Part shown: positions 36,061 to 46,592 of the stretch, piece after piece
Position numbering within the stretch: the stretch's first letter is position 1
Layout: the number at the start of each line of letters is the position of its first letter
Assembly: GCA_037043455.1 (NCBI GenBank)
Contig: JAWPHD010001814.1
Location: 1-64,000, forward strand
DNA from: Cyrtodaria siliqua
Taxonomy: Eukaryota; Mollusca; Bivalvia; Adapedonta; Hiatellidae
DNA length: 64,000 nucleotides
Reading direction: 5' to 3'
Notes under the pieces: model-generated
What the model saw: the letters and a program-made list of their open reading frames with translations, nothing else
Database searches by the model: none
Told to the model about the DNA's origin: nothing
Made by a program: the position numbers and the translations under genes

Positions 36061-37439
36061 ACTAGCTGTGAATACGCGTTTCCTTAAGACGCACTTCCGG
36101 AAATTTCACATTTGCGATTTGTGAAAAATTCGTACGCAAATTTAATACAATAGCATTTACGTATTGTTTTAAAGTAGCTATCTCGCCATCAACAGGCAGA
36201 TTTTACAACATATGTAAACAGTTTTTAAACATACTGACGATGAGGTATATATATACGGCATAAAGTATACAGGGAGGAGACACGGACCGTTTTATTTTGT
36301 CGCGCATGTGTTTCACTACTGCGTGAAAATGACTACTTCTTTTTGTTGCACGCGTGTGTGAAAAAAAAGCAAATTCTTAAAAATGATAACACTTACAAAC
36401 TAAAAAAATGTGCAAAATGTAAACATAAGTAGTATTTATGCACATTGTGTCCTCTGATACAGAGCGTGTATTTGTTTGCATGTATAAAATCACATTTTAC
36501 CAGACGGCTCCGTGTAACAAAGATGGCGCCACTCGACGCCAAATAGAAAATGGTGACAGTGTATAGCTATTGCAAACGAGATACGAAGTACGGTTTACAT
36601 TAGGCTTTAATAATAACAAAAAGTGAATAGTAGACATATTTATCTGTGTACACTTACTCCCTGATATATATTGAGATTGAGAACCCAATCTCTATAGACA
36701 CAATACAAACGGCTTTAACCAGCCAGGCCAAACCCCACAACTGAAGCGTCGAAATAAGAGTCTTTGAAGTATTTGAAAACGTCCAAAGCAAAAGCCGGTA
36801 GAATGAATGGAACTTTCTTTCCCTATAGTCGATTTTCATCATTGTGCGTATGCGAAAACGGTTACAGAATTAGCACAAGTCGCAAATCTAGCACCAGGCA
36901 ATTTTCAGCCATATTGCCTCACTTTTCACAAGATAAGTTCGTTTTAAAGTATTGTAATGCATTCATTTCTCAAACAATGTGCCACTGCTTATCAAAAACG
37001 ATGAAAATCGGTTTACCAGCCTTTCTTCTGAATGTTTTACTTCGTCGGTAGTTTTGGGAAATCTGAACATACTTTAATTATAGATTGGTTTAACTGCGAT
37101 CTTCAATTTTTGATAAAATGTTACAAAATGACAACTCATCCTGATTTTGTAAAGTTCACACACTCAAATCCTGCCCCCGGAAATGGCTAATTTTAGCATA
37201 ACACCGGCGGTGTATAATTTGCGCGTTTTCCAGCCGAGTTTTTATGAGAATATTATTCCTCTTTGCACACTGACAGAGAAGAGTTATTATCCGACTGTAA
37301 CAAACAATGCTGCCTATTTAGGTCATATTAGACCATGGGCTACTCAACTTTTCGGTACCAAATCAGCTGGAAAATTTTAATAGCTACCACCTTTTAGATA
37401 TATCTTAGTAAAAAAGAAATAGCCAGGATAGTTTTTCTG
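36061..37439. other. Intronic DNA, nothing recognised
   Basis: Frames of 62-95 codons on both strands (36497-37380) show no domain. Confidence 0.35.
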
Positions 37440-38445
37440 AAACGGTAGCTTAACACATTATTTTTGGGCAAAAACATGCAAATTTGCACAAAAATCGCTA
37501 AAACTGGAATAATTTTTAAAATATTATTATCATTGCAATATTAGGGAGCTGAAGCTTCTGAAAGTTGTCTGTTATATTCATATAAATAAAAATAATGTTT
37601 GAAATGAACACAATGTATACAGCTTGCCATTTTGGGGGAAAATCAGCAAAAACAACATACAAATCGCTGATTTTTGGAATAACTATTTAAAAAAGTATTG
37701 ACACTTCCAATTAAAAAAACCACAAGTTTTTAAGGTGTTTTCATTCGCCTAAAGATGTCCTGAGATATAGGTTAAATTCTAAAGGATCAGAGATTGGGAA
37801 AACTGGGATATTTTGGGCCAAAAGTTGCAAATTTCAACCAAGATCACTAAAAACGGGATTTCTTTAAAAATATAATTCTGATTACAATATTAGGAGATTG
37901 AAAGTCCTTAAAGTTATCTGTTATATACATGTTCATGTAAACAAATATTTGGAATGAATAAAATATACAAATCTTGAAATTTTGGGGGAAATCAACACAA
38001 AATGAATTAAAGTCGCTGATTTTTGGAATAGTTATGAATTTTTAAATTATGATTAAACTTTAGCAACACAGAAATCGTTTTAGTATTTCTTTAAATGTAA
38101 AGGTGTCATGTGCTAAAGAAGAGACAGTCCTAAAGGATCAGATATTTGATAATGCCATTTCTTTTGGAACATAATATCGAAATTTAAACCAAAACCGCCG
38201 AAAACTGGACTATTTAAAATACAATTTTATTGCAATATAAGGGAGTTGAATGTTCTTTAAACATTCTATTATATTAATGTATATGGGAAAAATGTTTGGA
38301 ATAACCAAGTTTATACATCTGGACATTTTTGGGGGAAATCTACAAAAATAATGCATAAAATAAAAGAATTCTATTTTGCATAGAAACATTGCCAAACAAA
38401 GCCAACTGATCATTAGCACGTCTATATTCGAACAAAAATGGTCCA
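37440..38445 (+). repeat. About 350-bp tandem repeat, three diverged units
   Basis: Units contain 'ttgcaatattagggagctga', 'ttttgggggaaatcaac' and 'tcgctgatttttggaata', at about 37440, 37800 and 38155. Lies directly left of the Polinton insertion site. Confidence 0.65.
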
Positions 38446-38639
38446 AACCAAATAACAAATCTAATAAACTGTTCATGTGAACGTTTCACCATACCACATG
38501 TTTCAGTTTACAATGTAAGTGCACGCTTTTCATGTGTATTATTTGTGTATTGAAGGCACATGGGATATAAAAATTTATTTGTCTTTTGTAACAGTGGTGT
38601 ACTCGTACCTTTACAATTATTCTATATATATTTTCAGTG

Positions 38640-38645
38640 ATATAT
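38640..38645 (+). other. Target-site duplication, left (ATATAT)
   Basis: The six bases immediately before the TIR equal those immediately after the right TIR (55837-55842). Six base pairs is the canonical Polinton duplication. The motif is AT-repeat-like, so identity alone is weak, but both flank the exact TIR ends. Confidence 0.8.
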
Positions 38646-39160
38646 AGTGTTTCTGAGAGTTCCCGACCAAATTCAATTTTTTTGATTTTTTTTGATTTTT
38701 TTTGGAATTTTTTTTGAATTTTTTTTATTTTTTTTTTGAAAATGGTAGAATTGACCATAACATGGTCAATATTTGTCAAAAAATTCAAAAAAACATAAAA
38801 TCATCAAAATTGTAGAATTGACCATAACATGGTCAATATTTGTCAATTTTTTTTTCAAAAATTCATCGCGTTGCCGACCAATCGCCCGCCAGGACCAATC
38901 GCGTTTGTCGCCCATAGCAAAATACATAGCCGGGGTTCTGAACCAAACCCCCATAACATGGTCAACCTACCTACCCGCCAGGTTGACAAAAATACATAGT
39001 CCACCTGTCCACATGGGCGCGCACACAGAGGACGGCCCGCCATGGACTATAAATACATAGCCGGGGGGTTTTGACGAACGATGAGCAGCGAGGTTTCTGG
39101 CCAATTGAAGGGGGTCACCCGCCATCTCGCTCTACCTACAATATGTATTTTGAACCATTA
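38646..39160 (+). repeat. Polinton left terminal inverted repeat
   Basis: About 515 bp, inverted match to 55290-55836. Outer part has T-rich runs of variable length. It contains three copies of a palindromic motif 'ttgaccataacatggtcaa' (38751, 38818, partial at 38951) and three copies of 'aaatacatag' about 60 bp apart (about 38930, 38990, 39050). Ends 'tattttgaaccatta'. Only a few substitutions and one small indel separate the inner halves of the two TIRs. Confidence 0.9.
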
Positions 39161-39191
39161 TTTTTTTTTTGAAAAATGACTTAAAGAAAAT

Positions 39192-42100
39192 ATGAAAATA
39201 TATAAAATAATGACGACTGTTATAGAAAAATTAATACACCTGTTTGATACAGGAGTGATAAGCAAAGAAGCACTAGAACATAGCCTTATGGCTATTCAAC
39301 CAGTTGAGTCCAAAGTGCTGGAAAGTGTAAAACCAATTCCAGCACCACGAGGTAAATCAAGAATTCCAACCCCAGCTCCAAGAGTTAAACCAATTCCGGA
39401 ACCAAGAGTTAAACCAACCCCAGCTCCAAGAGTTAAACCAGCCTCAAAAACGGACAACGCGAACTACATTTTTCAATTACACCGGGAAGGAAGAATTAAT
39501 GATGATCAGCTTAGAATGGGGCTAGATGCTCTTCCAAAGGAAACTCCAGAGGTTAAATCTCTTCCAAAGGAAACTACAGAGGTTAAATCTCAAACATTAG
39601 AAAATTTACATAAGAGACGACGTAACAAAAAACTACGTAAACGAGAAAAGCAGAAATCTGATAAGAAATATGCTAAATTACGAGAGAATGTTATAAATGA
39701 ATTGAAAGAGCTTAATGATAAAAAATTAAAAGAGCTTAATGATAGAAAATCTGAAGAAGAATTAAAACTGGTTGACAAACCAAGATGTGGTTATTTCAAA
39801 GCATACAAGATGTCTGTTGAGCGATACAAAGACCCTCAAGAACTATTACATGATAAGAAACCCATTATTACAGAACAAATCAGTGAAGAGCTGACACAGA
39901 TGAATGGATTAAAGTTTCAATTAGGTCTCACTGTAGAGCTCTTCAAAGATAATGGTGCTACCGCAAACCACATCACAGCAGTATTATTTAGCAACCAATA
40001 TGCAATTTTAAACTCTGAAAAAATAAATGAGTTTTACGATGAAGCATCCGCAAACCTACTACAGAGATTGGAAAGATTTACAAAGGCAGCATCAGGATTG
40101 GAAATTGACCACTGTGTTGATCTTTACTTAAATATTGCAAGGTACGAACCATTAACAGGTTCTTCATATATTCCTTTACCTAAAGCAGTAGCTGACAAGA
40201 AAGCGATTATCAATGTAAAAAATAAGGATGATCAATGTTTATTCCATGCAATAAATTCTGCTTTAAATCCAGCCGCAGATCACACCGACAGGTTGTCAAA
40301 ATATCCTAGTATAGGGTTCTTAAAGAAAAAGGGCATTGACTTTCCTACACCAATTTCTCAAATGTCCAAAGTAGAAAAACAAAACAATCTTGCTCTTAAT
40401 GTTTACGGGTACACCATAGATGATGACAAAAAAGTAAATGTGTTTCCGTATAAAATATCAGAACAACCAAAAGATATTGAGCGAATTAATCTGCTTTTAA
40501 TATCTGAAGACGTTGAGGTTGAAGAAGATGACAAACCAACAACAAAAATAACAAAATATCACTATTGTTGGATAAAACATCTGAATAGACTACTCTCTCA
40601 CCAAAACAAACATCATGGTAAAACTTACTTCTGTGATCGTTGCCTTCATGGATTTTCTGGAAAAGGACTACTTGAAAAACACAGAGAAGACTGTGAAGGT
40701 ATCAACAAAAATTCTTGCAAAATAGAAATGCCGGAAGAAGGTCACATACAATTTAAAAATCATCAAAATCAGATGCATGTGCCTTATGCAATATATGCTG
40801 ATTTTGAGAGTACAATACAGCCGCAATCGACTAAATTTGGAGAAAAATCTGAAATTAAAAATGTACATGAAGCTTGCGGGTTTGGATACCAGGTTGTCAG
40901 ATATGATGGCAAAGCTGAAGAACCTGTTATTTACAGAGGGGAAGATGTTGTTGAAAAGTTTTTAAATCACTTAGAATGTGAAAAAAACAACATTAATGAA
41001 ATATTTAAACACCCAAAACCCATAATTATGACGCGGCAAAATGAGAAAGATCATGAAAAAGCAACACACTGTTGGATATGTGAGAATAAAATAGGAAGCG
41101 GTAAAGTAAGAGACCACTGTCATTTTACAGGTGAATACAGAGGCGCAGCACATAAAGACTGTAACCTGAAACTGAAAATAAAACCAGGTATAACAACCAT
41201 CCCTGTTGTATTTCATAACCTCAAAGGATATGATAGCCATCTCATCATGCAAAAAATACACAAAATGACAGGTAGTATTACATGCATCCCAAACAACGCT
41301 AAAAAGTATATTTCATTTAGTGTTGGACAACTTAGATTTTTGGATAGCTTTCAGTTTATGGCATCTTCCTTAGAAAGGCTGGTGGATGCAACAGACAAAT
41401 CTGATTTCAAACTCACCAAAAAAACGTTTGCAGATAAAACTGATCTACTTTTACGAAAAGGGGTTTATCCATACGAATATATGGACAGTGTGGAAAGATT
41501 TGAGGAAACGCAATTACCACCTATAGAAAGGTTTTACATTAGTCTCTCAGATGAAAGTATAAGTCCCGAAGATTACGAGCATGCTCAAAAAATATGGAAA
41601 GAGTTTAACTGTAAAACTCTTGGAGACTATCATGATTTATATCTAAAAACGGATGTCACTTTGTTGGCTGATGTATTCCAAACGTTCAGAAAAACATGCA
41701 TGACGGCCTATAAACTCGATCCCTTGCATTACTACACAGCACCTGGATTATCTTGGGATGCTTTACTTAAACATTCTAAAATAAAATTAGAACTTTTGAC
41801 AGACATTGACCAGCACTTGTTTGTAGAAAAAGGTATGCGTGGTGGAATTAGTATGGTATCAAAACGATATGCCAAAGCAAACAATCCACACGTAGCTGAT
41901 TATAACCCTAACGAGGAAAACAACTTTTTAATGTATTTTGATGCAAATAATCTTTATGGGTGGTCAATGAGTCAGCCACTTCCATATTCTGGCTTTAAGT
42001 GGGTGGAAACAGAAAACAAGAGTTGACAATTTTTTAAACCAACAAAAGGAAAAGGACATTTTCTAGAAGTGGATTTGAAATATCCAAAACAACTCCATGA

Positions 42101-43190
42101 ATCTCACAATAATTATCCACTTGCACCGGAAACATTAGCAGTGAAAAAAGTATGGTTATCTGAATACCAGACCGATCTGTTAGAAAATAACGTTATGACA
42201 GAACAACTAGTCCCCAATCTTATGGACAAAGAAAAATACGTGTTACATTACAGAAATTTAGAGTTGTATTTATCATTAGGCATGAAATTAACAAAAATCC
42301 ACAGAGTATTAGAATTCAATGAAAAACCATGGATGGCATCATACATAAACCTAAACACAGAACTTAGGAAAAAAGCAAAATCAACCTTTGAAAAGGATTT
42401 TTACAAACTTATGAACAACTCTGTGTTTGGTAAAACAATGGAAAATATACGCAAGCGAACTGATATAAAACTAGTCAAAACTGACGGCTCTGAAAATAAA
42501 AAAATAAGAAAAATAATAGCTAAACCCAACTTTAACAGGCGGATAACATTTTCAGATGAATTGTCGGCATTACATGTAAACAAAACGAAAATAACATTAA
42601 ACAAACCAATTTATGTTGGGATGGCAGTCTTAGATTTATCAAAGTACATGATGTATGACTGGTACTATAATACCCTGAAGAAAAGGTACGGAGATGGCTG
42701 TACTTTATTATACACAGACACTGACAGCCTACTGATAGACATCAAAACAGAAGACGCATACAAAGACATGGTTGAAATGAAAGATGAGTATGATCTAAGT
42801 GATTATCCTCAAAATCACCCCATGCACGATGATACAAACAAAAAAGTAATAGGTAAAATGAAAGATGAATGTGCTGGTGTTCCTATAGTTGAGTATATTG
42901 GATTAAGACCCAAGCTATATTCTATTTTGAGAGCGGATGAGCAGATTATTAAGAAAGCAAAGGGAGTAAAAAAATATGTAATCCAAAAACATATCAACTT
43001 TGAGAACTACAAAGATGCATTGTTCAAGAAGAAAAAATACATCCATGAAATGAATATGATACGATCGAAAAAGCATCAAATATATGGCATAACAGTAAAC
43101 AAAGTAACACTGTCACCATTTTACACTAAAAGATACATTCGAGAAGATGGAATTACAACGGATGCCTATGGGTTTTATCAAAACTTATGA
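39192..43190 (+). pseudogene. POLB: Protein-primed DNA polymerase B, one in-frame stop
   Basis: About 1330 codons. Start probably at 39210 (MTTVIEKL), preceded by 'tatataaaataatg', rather than 39192. Order (residues from 39192): proline-rich 'PAPRVKP' repeats (49-83), lysine/glutamate-rich helix (120-200), 'DQCLFHAIN' (about 346), C2H2-like finger (479-500), Exo I 'YADFES' (535), HNH/EndoVII-like 'CWIC…DHCHFTG' (625-655), Exo II 'HNLKGYDSH' (674), Exo III 'YLKTDVTLLADVF' (816), motif A 'FDANNLYGWS' (915). A TGA at 42024-42026 interrupts it. The same frame continues with motif B 'NNSVFGKT' (1074), motif C 'YTDTDS' (1173) and a KKAKG motif. The stop separates motif A from B and C, so no functional polymerase is expected without readthrough. 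Confidence 0.93.
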
Positions 43191-44080
43191 ATTTGAGTAT
43201 CAGCAGGAACAATAAGTAATTCTTCTTTGACAAATCCTCGTTGAGGTGCTGGTGCTTTTAAATAATAAACTCTTATGCCTTGTGTCACCATATAACTATC
43301 AATCTTGTGAATATCTACACTCCACATTGGATCAGTTGCTCTGCGTCTTCCACCTTCTTGTTCCCCGGGTTGATATAAATATCTTACACTTGCATTCATA
43401 CAGATAGGATCACCTTTTAATAGTTTTGTTTCAACAGGAGGGGGCTTTTTTATCTCCGCATTTATGGCTTTAACAACTTCTGGTAATCTCTTTAGTACCC
43501 ACTCTCTGTTACGTTTTTGCGAATCCATTTCCTTAGCATACTGATAACCAAACAATCTTTCAGCTAATGTTCTGTTAAATCTTTCCACTATAGCTTGATC
43601 TCTGTGTATATCTGTTCTGCCCCGTCTGATATTTACATTGTGTTTTGCCATCAACTGCGATACTGCACCCATGAATTCTCTGCCTGGATCCACTTGTAAT
43701 AACTTTGGATATTTTAGATGCCGACTGTATATATTTTCAAATGCTTTGGCAACTTCTTTGCTATCCTTGGAAGTCAGCGGCTCTGCTTCTTTGTATCTAC
43801 TCGCAATATCAACCACGGTTAACGCATATTTATATGTCTTGCGGCCAAAAGTGTCATGCGGCAGAAATAACAAATCAGCTTGATGCACTCCATTCTTAAC
43901 GGAAACATCAAACCTGGGTCTAATTATTTTCTTTGGCGCGGGTAAATAAATCTGCCACACAGCTTGTTTCTTTAAAAATTCTAAGGCCTGTTTCTTACTG
44001 ACACCAGCCTCTTTTGCTAATTTGTTAACTGCTGTGTAACCTCTCCAAAATCCTTGTGGACTGTAATAAATCTTTTCCAT
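43178..44080 (-). CDS. INT: Polinton integrase (RVE, DDE)
   Basis: 300 residues, intact. Start ATG at 44078-44080 is preceded by 'cattttaaaa' on its strand. The N-terminal 60 residues form a helical domain ('AVNKLAKEAGVSKKQALEFL'). The RNase H-fold core carries the catalytic triad D69 ('HQADLLF'), D131 ('LLQVDPGREF') and E166 ('AIVERFNRTL'), with 34 residues between the last two. A C-terminal 'RRRATDPMWSVDIHKI…YYL' region resembles the SH3/chromo-like tail of Polinton integrases. It is tail-to-tail with polB, overlapping it by 13 bp, and divergent from the gene at 44122. It should join linear element DNA to target sites with a 6-bp duplication. Confidence 0.95.
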   Translation of the reverse strand: MEKIYYSPQGFWRGYTAVNKLAKEAGVSKKQALEFLKKQAVWQIYLPAPKKIIRPRFDVSVKNGVHQADLLFLPHDTFGRKTYKYALTVVDIASRYKEAEPLTSKDSKEVAKAFENIYSRHLKYPKLLQVDPGREFMGAVSQLMAKHNVNIRRGRTDIHRDQAIVERFNRTLAERLFGYQYAKEMDSQKRNREWVLKRLPEVVKAINAEIKKPPPVETKLLKGDPICMNASVRYLYQPGEQEGGRRRATDPMWSVDIHKIDSYMVTQGIRVYYLKAPAPQRGFVKEELLIVPADTQIHKF

Positions 44081-44121
44081 TTTTAAAATGGGTTAAGAAA
44101 ATAAATATACTATATAAAATA

Positions 44122-44493
44122 ATGGACACTGCACGATTTGATGAATTGCTTCAAGCGCAAGCGCAAAAATCAGAAAATAGCACAAAGAAATGGGCCGACT
44201 TGGAATTGAATAAAATATACACTATTACGGATACACACATAGTGAAAACTAAATATGGTCCATCCATGGTATTAACATTATCAGACATAGTGAAAACTCA
44301 ATATGGTCCATTATCAGACAACAGTGAAGTATGGGCGCCTGGTCATCTCAAAAAAAGAATAGAGGAGGCACATGCAGAACCACCATATGTCGTGCGACCA
44401 CTTGGATTGAAACCATGTAAAAACAACAACAAACATCGCTATCATGCATATGACTTAATCATTCCGAAAAGTGGAGATCTGACGTGGTCGTAA
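44122..44493 (+). CDS. Small Polinton protein, possible OB-fold DNA binder
   Basis: 123 residues from the ATG at 44122, chosen over the upstream 44056 because 'tatataaaat' stands just before it. Beta-rich: 'LELNKIYTITDTHIVKTKYG', 'VWAPGHLKKRI', 'YVVRPLGLKPC'. The pattern 'Y.I…TKYG…L.L.D…vW.P..L' resembles OB-fold single-strand-binding-like proteins next to polymerases in mobile elements; that is inference from pattern only. An internal duplication 'IVKTKYGP'/'IVKTQYGP' (residues about 39-62) inserts about 20 residues and may disturb the fold. Divergent from INT with only 41 bp between starts. Confidence 0.6.
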   Translation: MDTARFDELLQAQAQKSENSTKKWADLELNKIYTITDTHIVKTKYGPSMVLTLSDIVKTQYGPLSDNSEVWAPGHLKKRIEEAHAEPPYVVRPLGLKPCKNNNKHRYHAYDLIIPKSGDLTWS

Positions 44494-44576
44494 AAAGAAG
44501 AAAGTGAAATAACGAAGATGAGACCTGGCAAAGTAAACATACTTAGAGTTTAAAACTATTTTTAAATAGTTTTAAA
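44494..44576. terminator. Convergent gap with AT hairpin
   Basis: Between two convergent genes: 'agtttaaaactatttttaaatagttttaaact' at about 44548-44579 is a perfect palindrome overlapping the end of the minus-strand gene. It is a possible transcription end or processing signal (inference). Confidence 0.4.
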
Positions 44577-44996
44577 CTATGAACTCAATTTGTACGCTAC
44601 AAATCCAGTTGCAGCCATGCCCACCACAATAAACGTAATTTCTCTATTCTGTTGATCCGGAGATGGTGTATAAAAATCACTCAACTTGGGCTCCGCTTCC
44701 AAAAGCAAATGTTTGCCAGTGATGTAATAATACTGTTTCATAGCTTGGTCCACATCATCAAACGTCTGCCCTGCATGATGCTCTTTTTGCAGTTGCTTGT
44801 TAATAAAATCTAATCTCTCTGTTCTTTTTTTATTCCACGCCGCTTGTGCTGCTTCCAATTGTTTTACGGCTTTGTCATGCCTTTGTCTTTCCTCATCTGA
44901 ATGACTTCCCATTTTTGAAAAGAAATAATTTGAACCGCTAAATGCTAATGCGTTTGTTAATGCGCCACCGATCATCATTGCTACTGCGCTTGCCAT
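44577..44996 (-). CDS. Polinton conserved membrane/coiled-coil protein
   Basis: 139 residues. ATG at 44994-44996 with 'tatatatataaa' directly upstream. N-terminal hydrophobic stretch 'AVAMMIGGALTNALAF' (4-19), a charged helical centre (30-70, 'EERQRHDKAVKQLEAAQAAW'), then a tyrosine/proline-rich part and a C-terminal transmembrane helix 'EITFIVVGMAATGFVAYKL'. I recognise this as a conserved Polinton-type gene without known function. A place in the virion membrane or capsid interior is possible. Intact. Confidence 0.75.
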   Translation of the reverse strand: MASAVAMMIGGALTNALAFSGSNYFFSKMGSHSDEERQRHDKAVKQLEAAQAAWNKKRTERLDFINKQLQKEHHAGQTFDDVDQAMKQYYYITGKHLLLEAEPKLSDFYTPSPDQQNREITFIVVGMAATGFVAYKLSS

Positions 44997-45011
44997 TTTA
45001 TATATATATTT

Positions 45012-45247
45012 TTATTTCATAATATCCGCAGGAATAATACCTTGCTTGATCAACATATCCTTTGTAGCCTTGCTAACATTATATCCACAGACAGCATCAT
45101 AACATCTACCATATTTAAATCCACTTTAGGGGCTGGTCTTTTTAGTAATTTTCTGCCAATCTCAGAATATCCTACAGTTAAAAGTGTTTCCAGTCCAGCG
45201 TGATACATCATATTTACAATTTGTTTTCCGTCAATACTTGATGCCAT
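45012..45247 (-). pseudogene. Small conserved Polinton protein, frameshifted
   Basis: Start ATG at 45245-45247 ('MASSIDGKQIVNMMYHAGLE'), preceded by 'attaaaaat'. The first frame stops at 45050. Around 45079-45083 the frame changes: the other frame carries the likely C-terminus ('KATKDMLIKQGIIPADIMK') to a stop at 45012-45014. About 78 codons in total. Short hydrophobic helices; function unknown. Sits between two other minus-strand genes of the same block. Confidence 0.65.
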
Positions 45248-45278
45248 TATTTTTAATATGAAGAAAAGAAAAAAATAA

Positions 45279-45623
45279 TTAAAAATCAAACGGGTCTTTT
45301 GGTGCAACATAAACAGGTTGCACAGCTACAGGTGGTGGTGCTACCGATTTCTTGTTATAAATATACAAACCCAACCCAGCAAAGCCTACTAATAAAATCG
45401 GTGGAATATAATTTTTGTATACATTTATTTTGATATTTTCTGGTTCCTCTCTTGATACTTTTGTTATCTGTCCTGCATCTTGAAGCAAACGCTTTGCCTT
45501 CCTTGCTGCTGCTCCTTTTTTCCCAGCTTTTACTCGTTTTGGATTTTGCTGTTTAACAGATTGTGTATCAACTTCACTCTCTTGATTCTCCACTTGGTTC
45601 TCCATCATTTTTATTATCGACAT
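45279..45623 (-). CDS. Small Polinton single-pass membrane protein
   Basis: 114 residues from the ATG at 45621-45623 (preceded by 'aataaaaataaaa'); an ATG 15 bp further in is also possible. Acidic/glutamine N-terminus, a very basic block 'RVKAGKKGAAARKAKRL' (31-47) that could bind DNA, a transmembrane helix 'YIPPILLVGFAGLGLYIY', then a proline-rich tail ending 'KDPFDF'. A basic plus membrane layout suggests a link between genome and membrane or capsid (inference). Overlaps the 3' end of the next gene by 50 bp in another frame. Confidence 0.7.
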   Translation of the reverse strand: MSIIKMMENQVENQESEVDTQSVKQQNPKRVKAGKKGAAARKAKRLLQDAGQITKVSREEPENIKINVYKNYIPPILLVGFAGLGLYIYNKKSVAPPPVAVQPVYVAPKDPFDF

Positions 45624-46095
45624 TTTTATTTTTATTAAAATCAATATGTCGAACAGTTGTCAGCATTGCTGTAAATGGTGCTAAGTACATTCCATACTTG
45701 TAATACAACTCACAACACGCACTTGTTAAAGCATGTTTAATAAATGGGTCTTCCTCCAAATCTTCTGTCAGTTTTGGTGGATTGGTTATATTAAAATATG
45801 TTGATACTCCCATCACATACAACTTAATAAAAAATTTACCTAAAGTCTTGGCCATGCTTGCCCCAAGTCTTGCTTCATATCTACAGTAAAGTTTATTAAT
45901 TTCATCTGGGGGCATGCTATCTATAGTCTCGAGTTGTATGTCTTTACCCAAATATTGACGACTACCACCGCCAGCCACTATGGCTGATAATCTTTCTTTT
46001 TTTGTTTCTTGTTGATTTGATTCATCTGGTTCCGTGGAATCTTCCGACATGATACCTTGTAAGAGTTCTTCCGCATTCATTTTTATAGTAGTCAT
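45574..46095 (-). CDS. Conserved Polinton protein of unknown function
   Basis: 173 residues from the ATG at 46093-46095 with 'aaaaaataaa' in front; a longer frame to 46221 would add a hydrophobic leader translated from the adjacent repeat and is rejected. Contains 'RLSAIVAGGGSRQYLGKD', 'EINKLYCRYEARLGASMAKT' and 'ELYYKYGMYLAPFTAMLTT', helical and partly hydrophobic, the style of conserved Polinton virion genes. The C-terminal tail is asparagine/lysine-rich. Intact. Confidence 0.7.
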   Translation of the reverse strand: MTTIKMNAEELLQGIMSEDSTEPDESNQQETKKERLSAIVAGGGSRQYLGKDIQLETIDSMPPDEINKLYCRYEARLGASMAKTLGKFFIKLYVMGVSTYFNITNPPKLTEDLEEDPFIKHALTSACCELYYKYGMYLAPFTAMLTTVRHIDFNKNKNVDNKNDGEPSGESRE

Positions 46096-46204
46096 TTTAT
46101 TTTTTATTTTGAAATAAACATCAAATACGAAACAACCAGCTGCGATATTCACCACACAACTAGTAATGATTAGTATTGTTAATAGCATTGTTATTAACAA
46201 TGCT

Positions 46205-46592
46205 ATTTTTTTTATTAGCATTACTCAATTGCTGTTAGCATTGCTATTAGCATTACTCAATTGCTGTTAGCATTGCTATTAGCATTACTCAATTGCTGTT
46301 AGCATTGCTATTAGCATTACTCAATTGCTATTAGCATTGCTCAATTGCTGTTAGCATTGCTATTAGCATTACTCAATTTTGAAAAATATTCCCCATCGAA
46401 TGGTTAAAACAATGCTATTTTTTTTATTAGCATTACTCAATTGCTGTTAGCATTGCTATTAGCATTACTCAATTGCTGTTAGCATTGCTATTATCATTAC
46501 TCAATTGCTGTTAGCATTGCTATTAGCATTACTCAATTGCTGTTAGCATTGCTCAATTGCTGTTAGCATTGCTATTAGCATTACTCAAATTT
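46205..46592. repeat. 32-bp minisatellite (two blocks)
   Basis: Units of the form 'caattgctgttagcattgct' plus 'attagcattact' repeat about 5 and 4-5 times in blocks 46211-46378 and 46425-46588. Between them stands 'tttgaaaaatattcccc', which resembles the edge after the second block ('tttgaaaaataatcttcg'), so the whole block seems to have been duplicated. The right block codes the asparagine/serine tail of the next gene. Confidence 0.85.

Noticed and set aside
38773..39060. 95-codon frame in the left TIR, with a near-identical one at 55374-55685
   Set aside because: A mirrored frame in both TIRs with no domain; it is the TIR sequence itself.
40668..41261. Minus-strand frames inside polB
   Set aside because: Shadows of the polymerase frame.
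46096..46221. Hydrophobic N-terminal extension of the 46095 gene (signal-like)
   Set aside because: Arises from the adjoining minisatellite edge; the AT motif and downstream ATG at 46095 are a better start.
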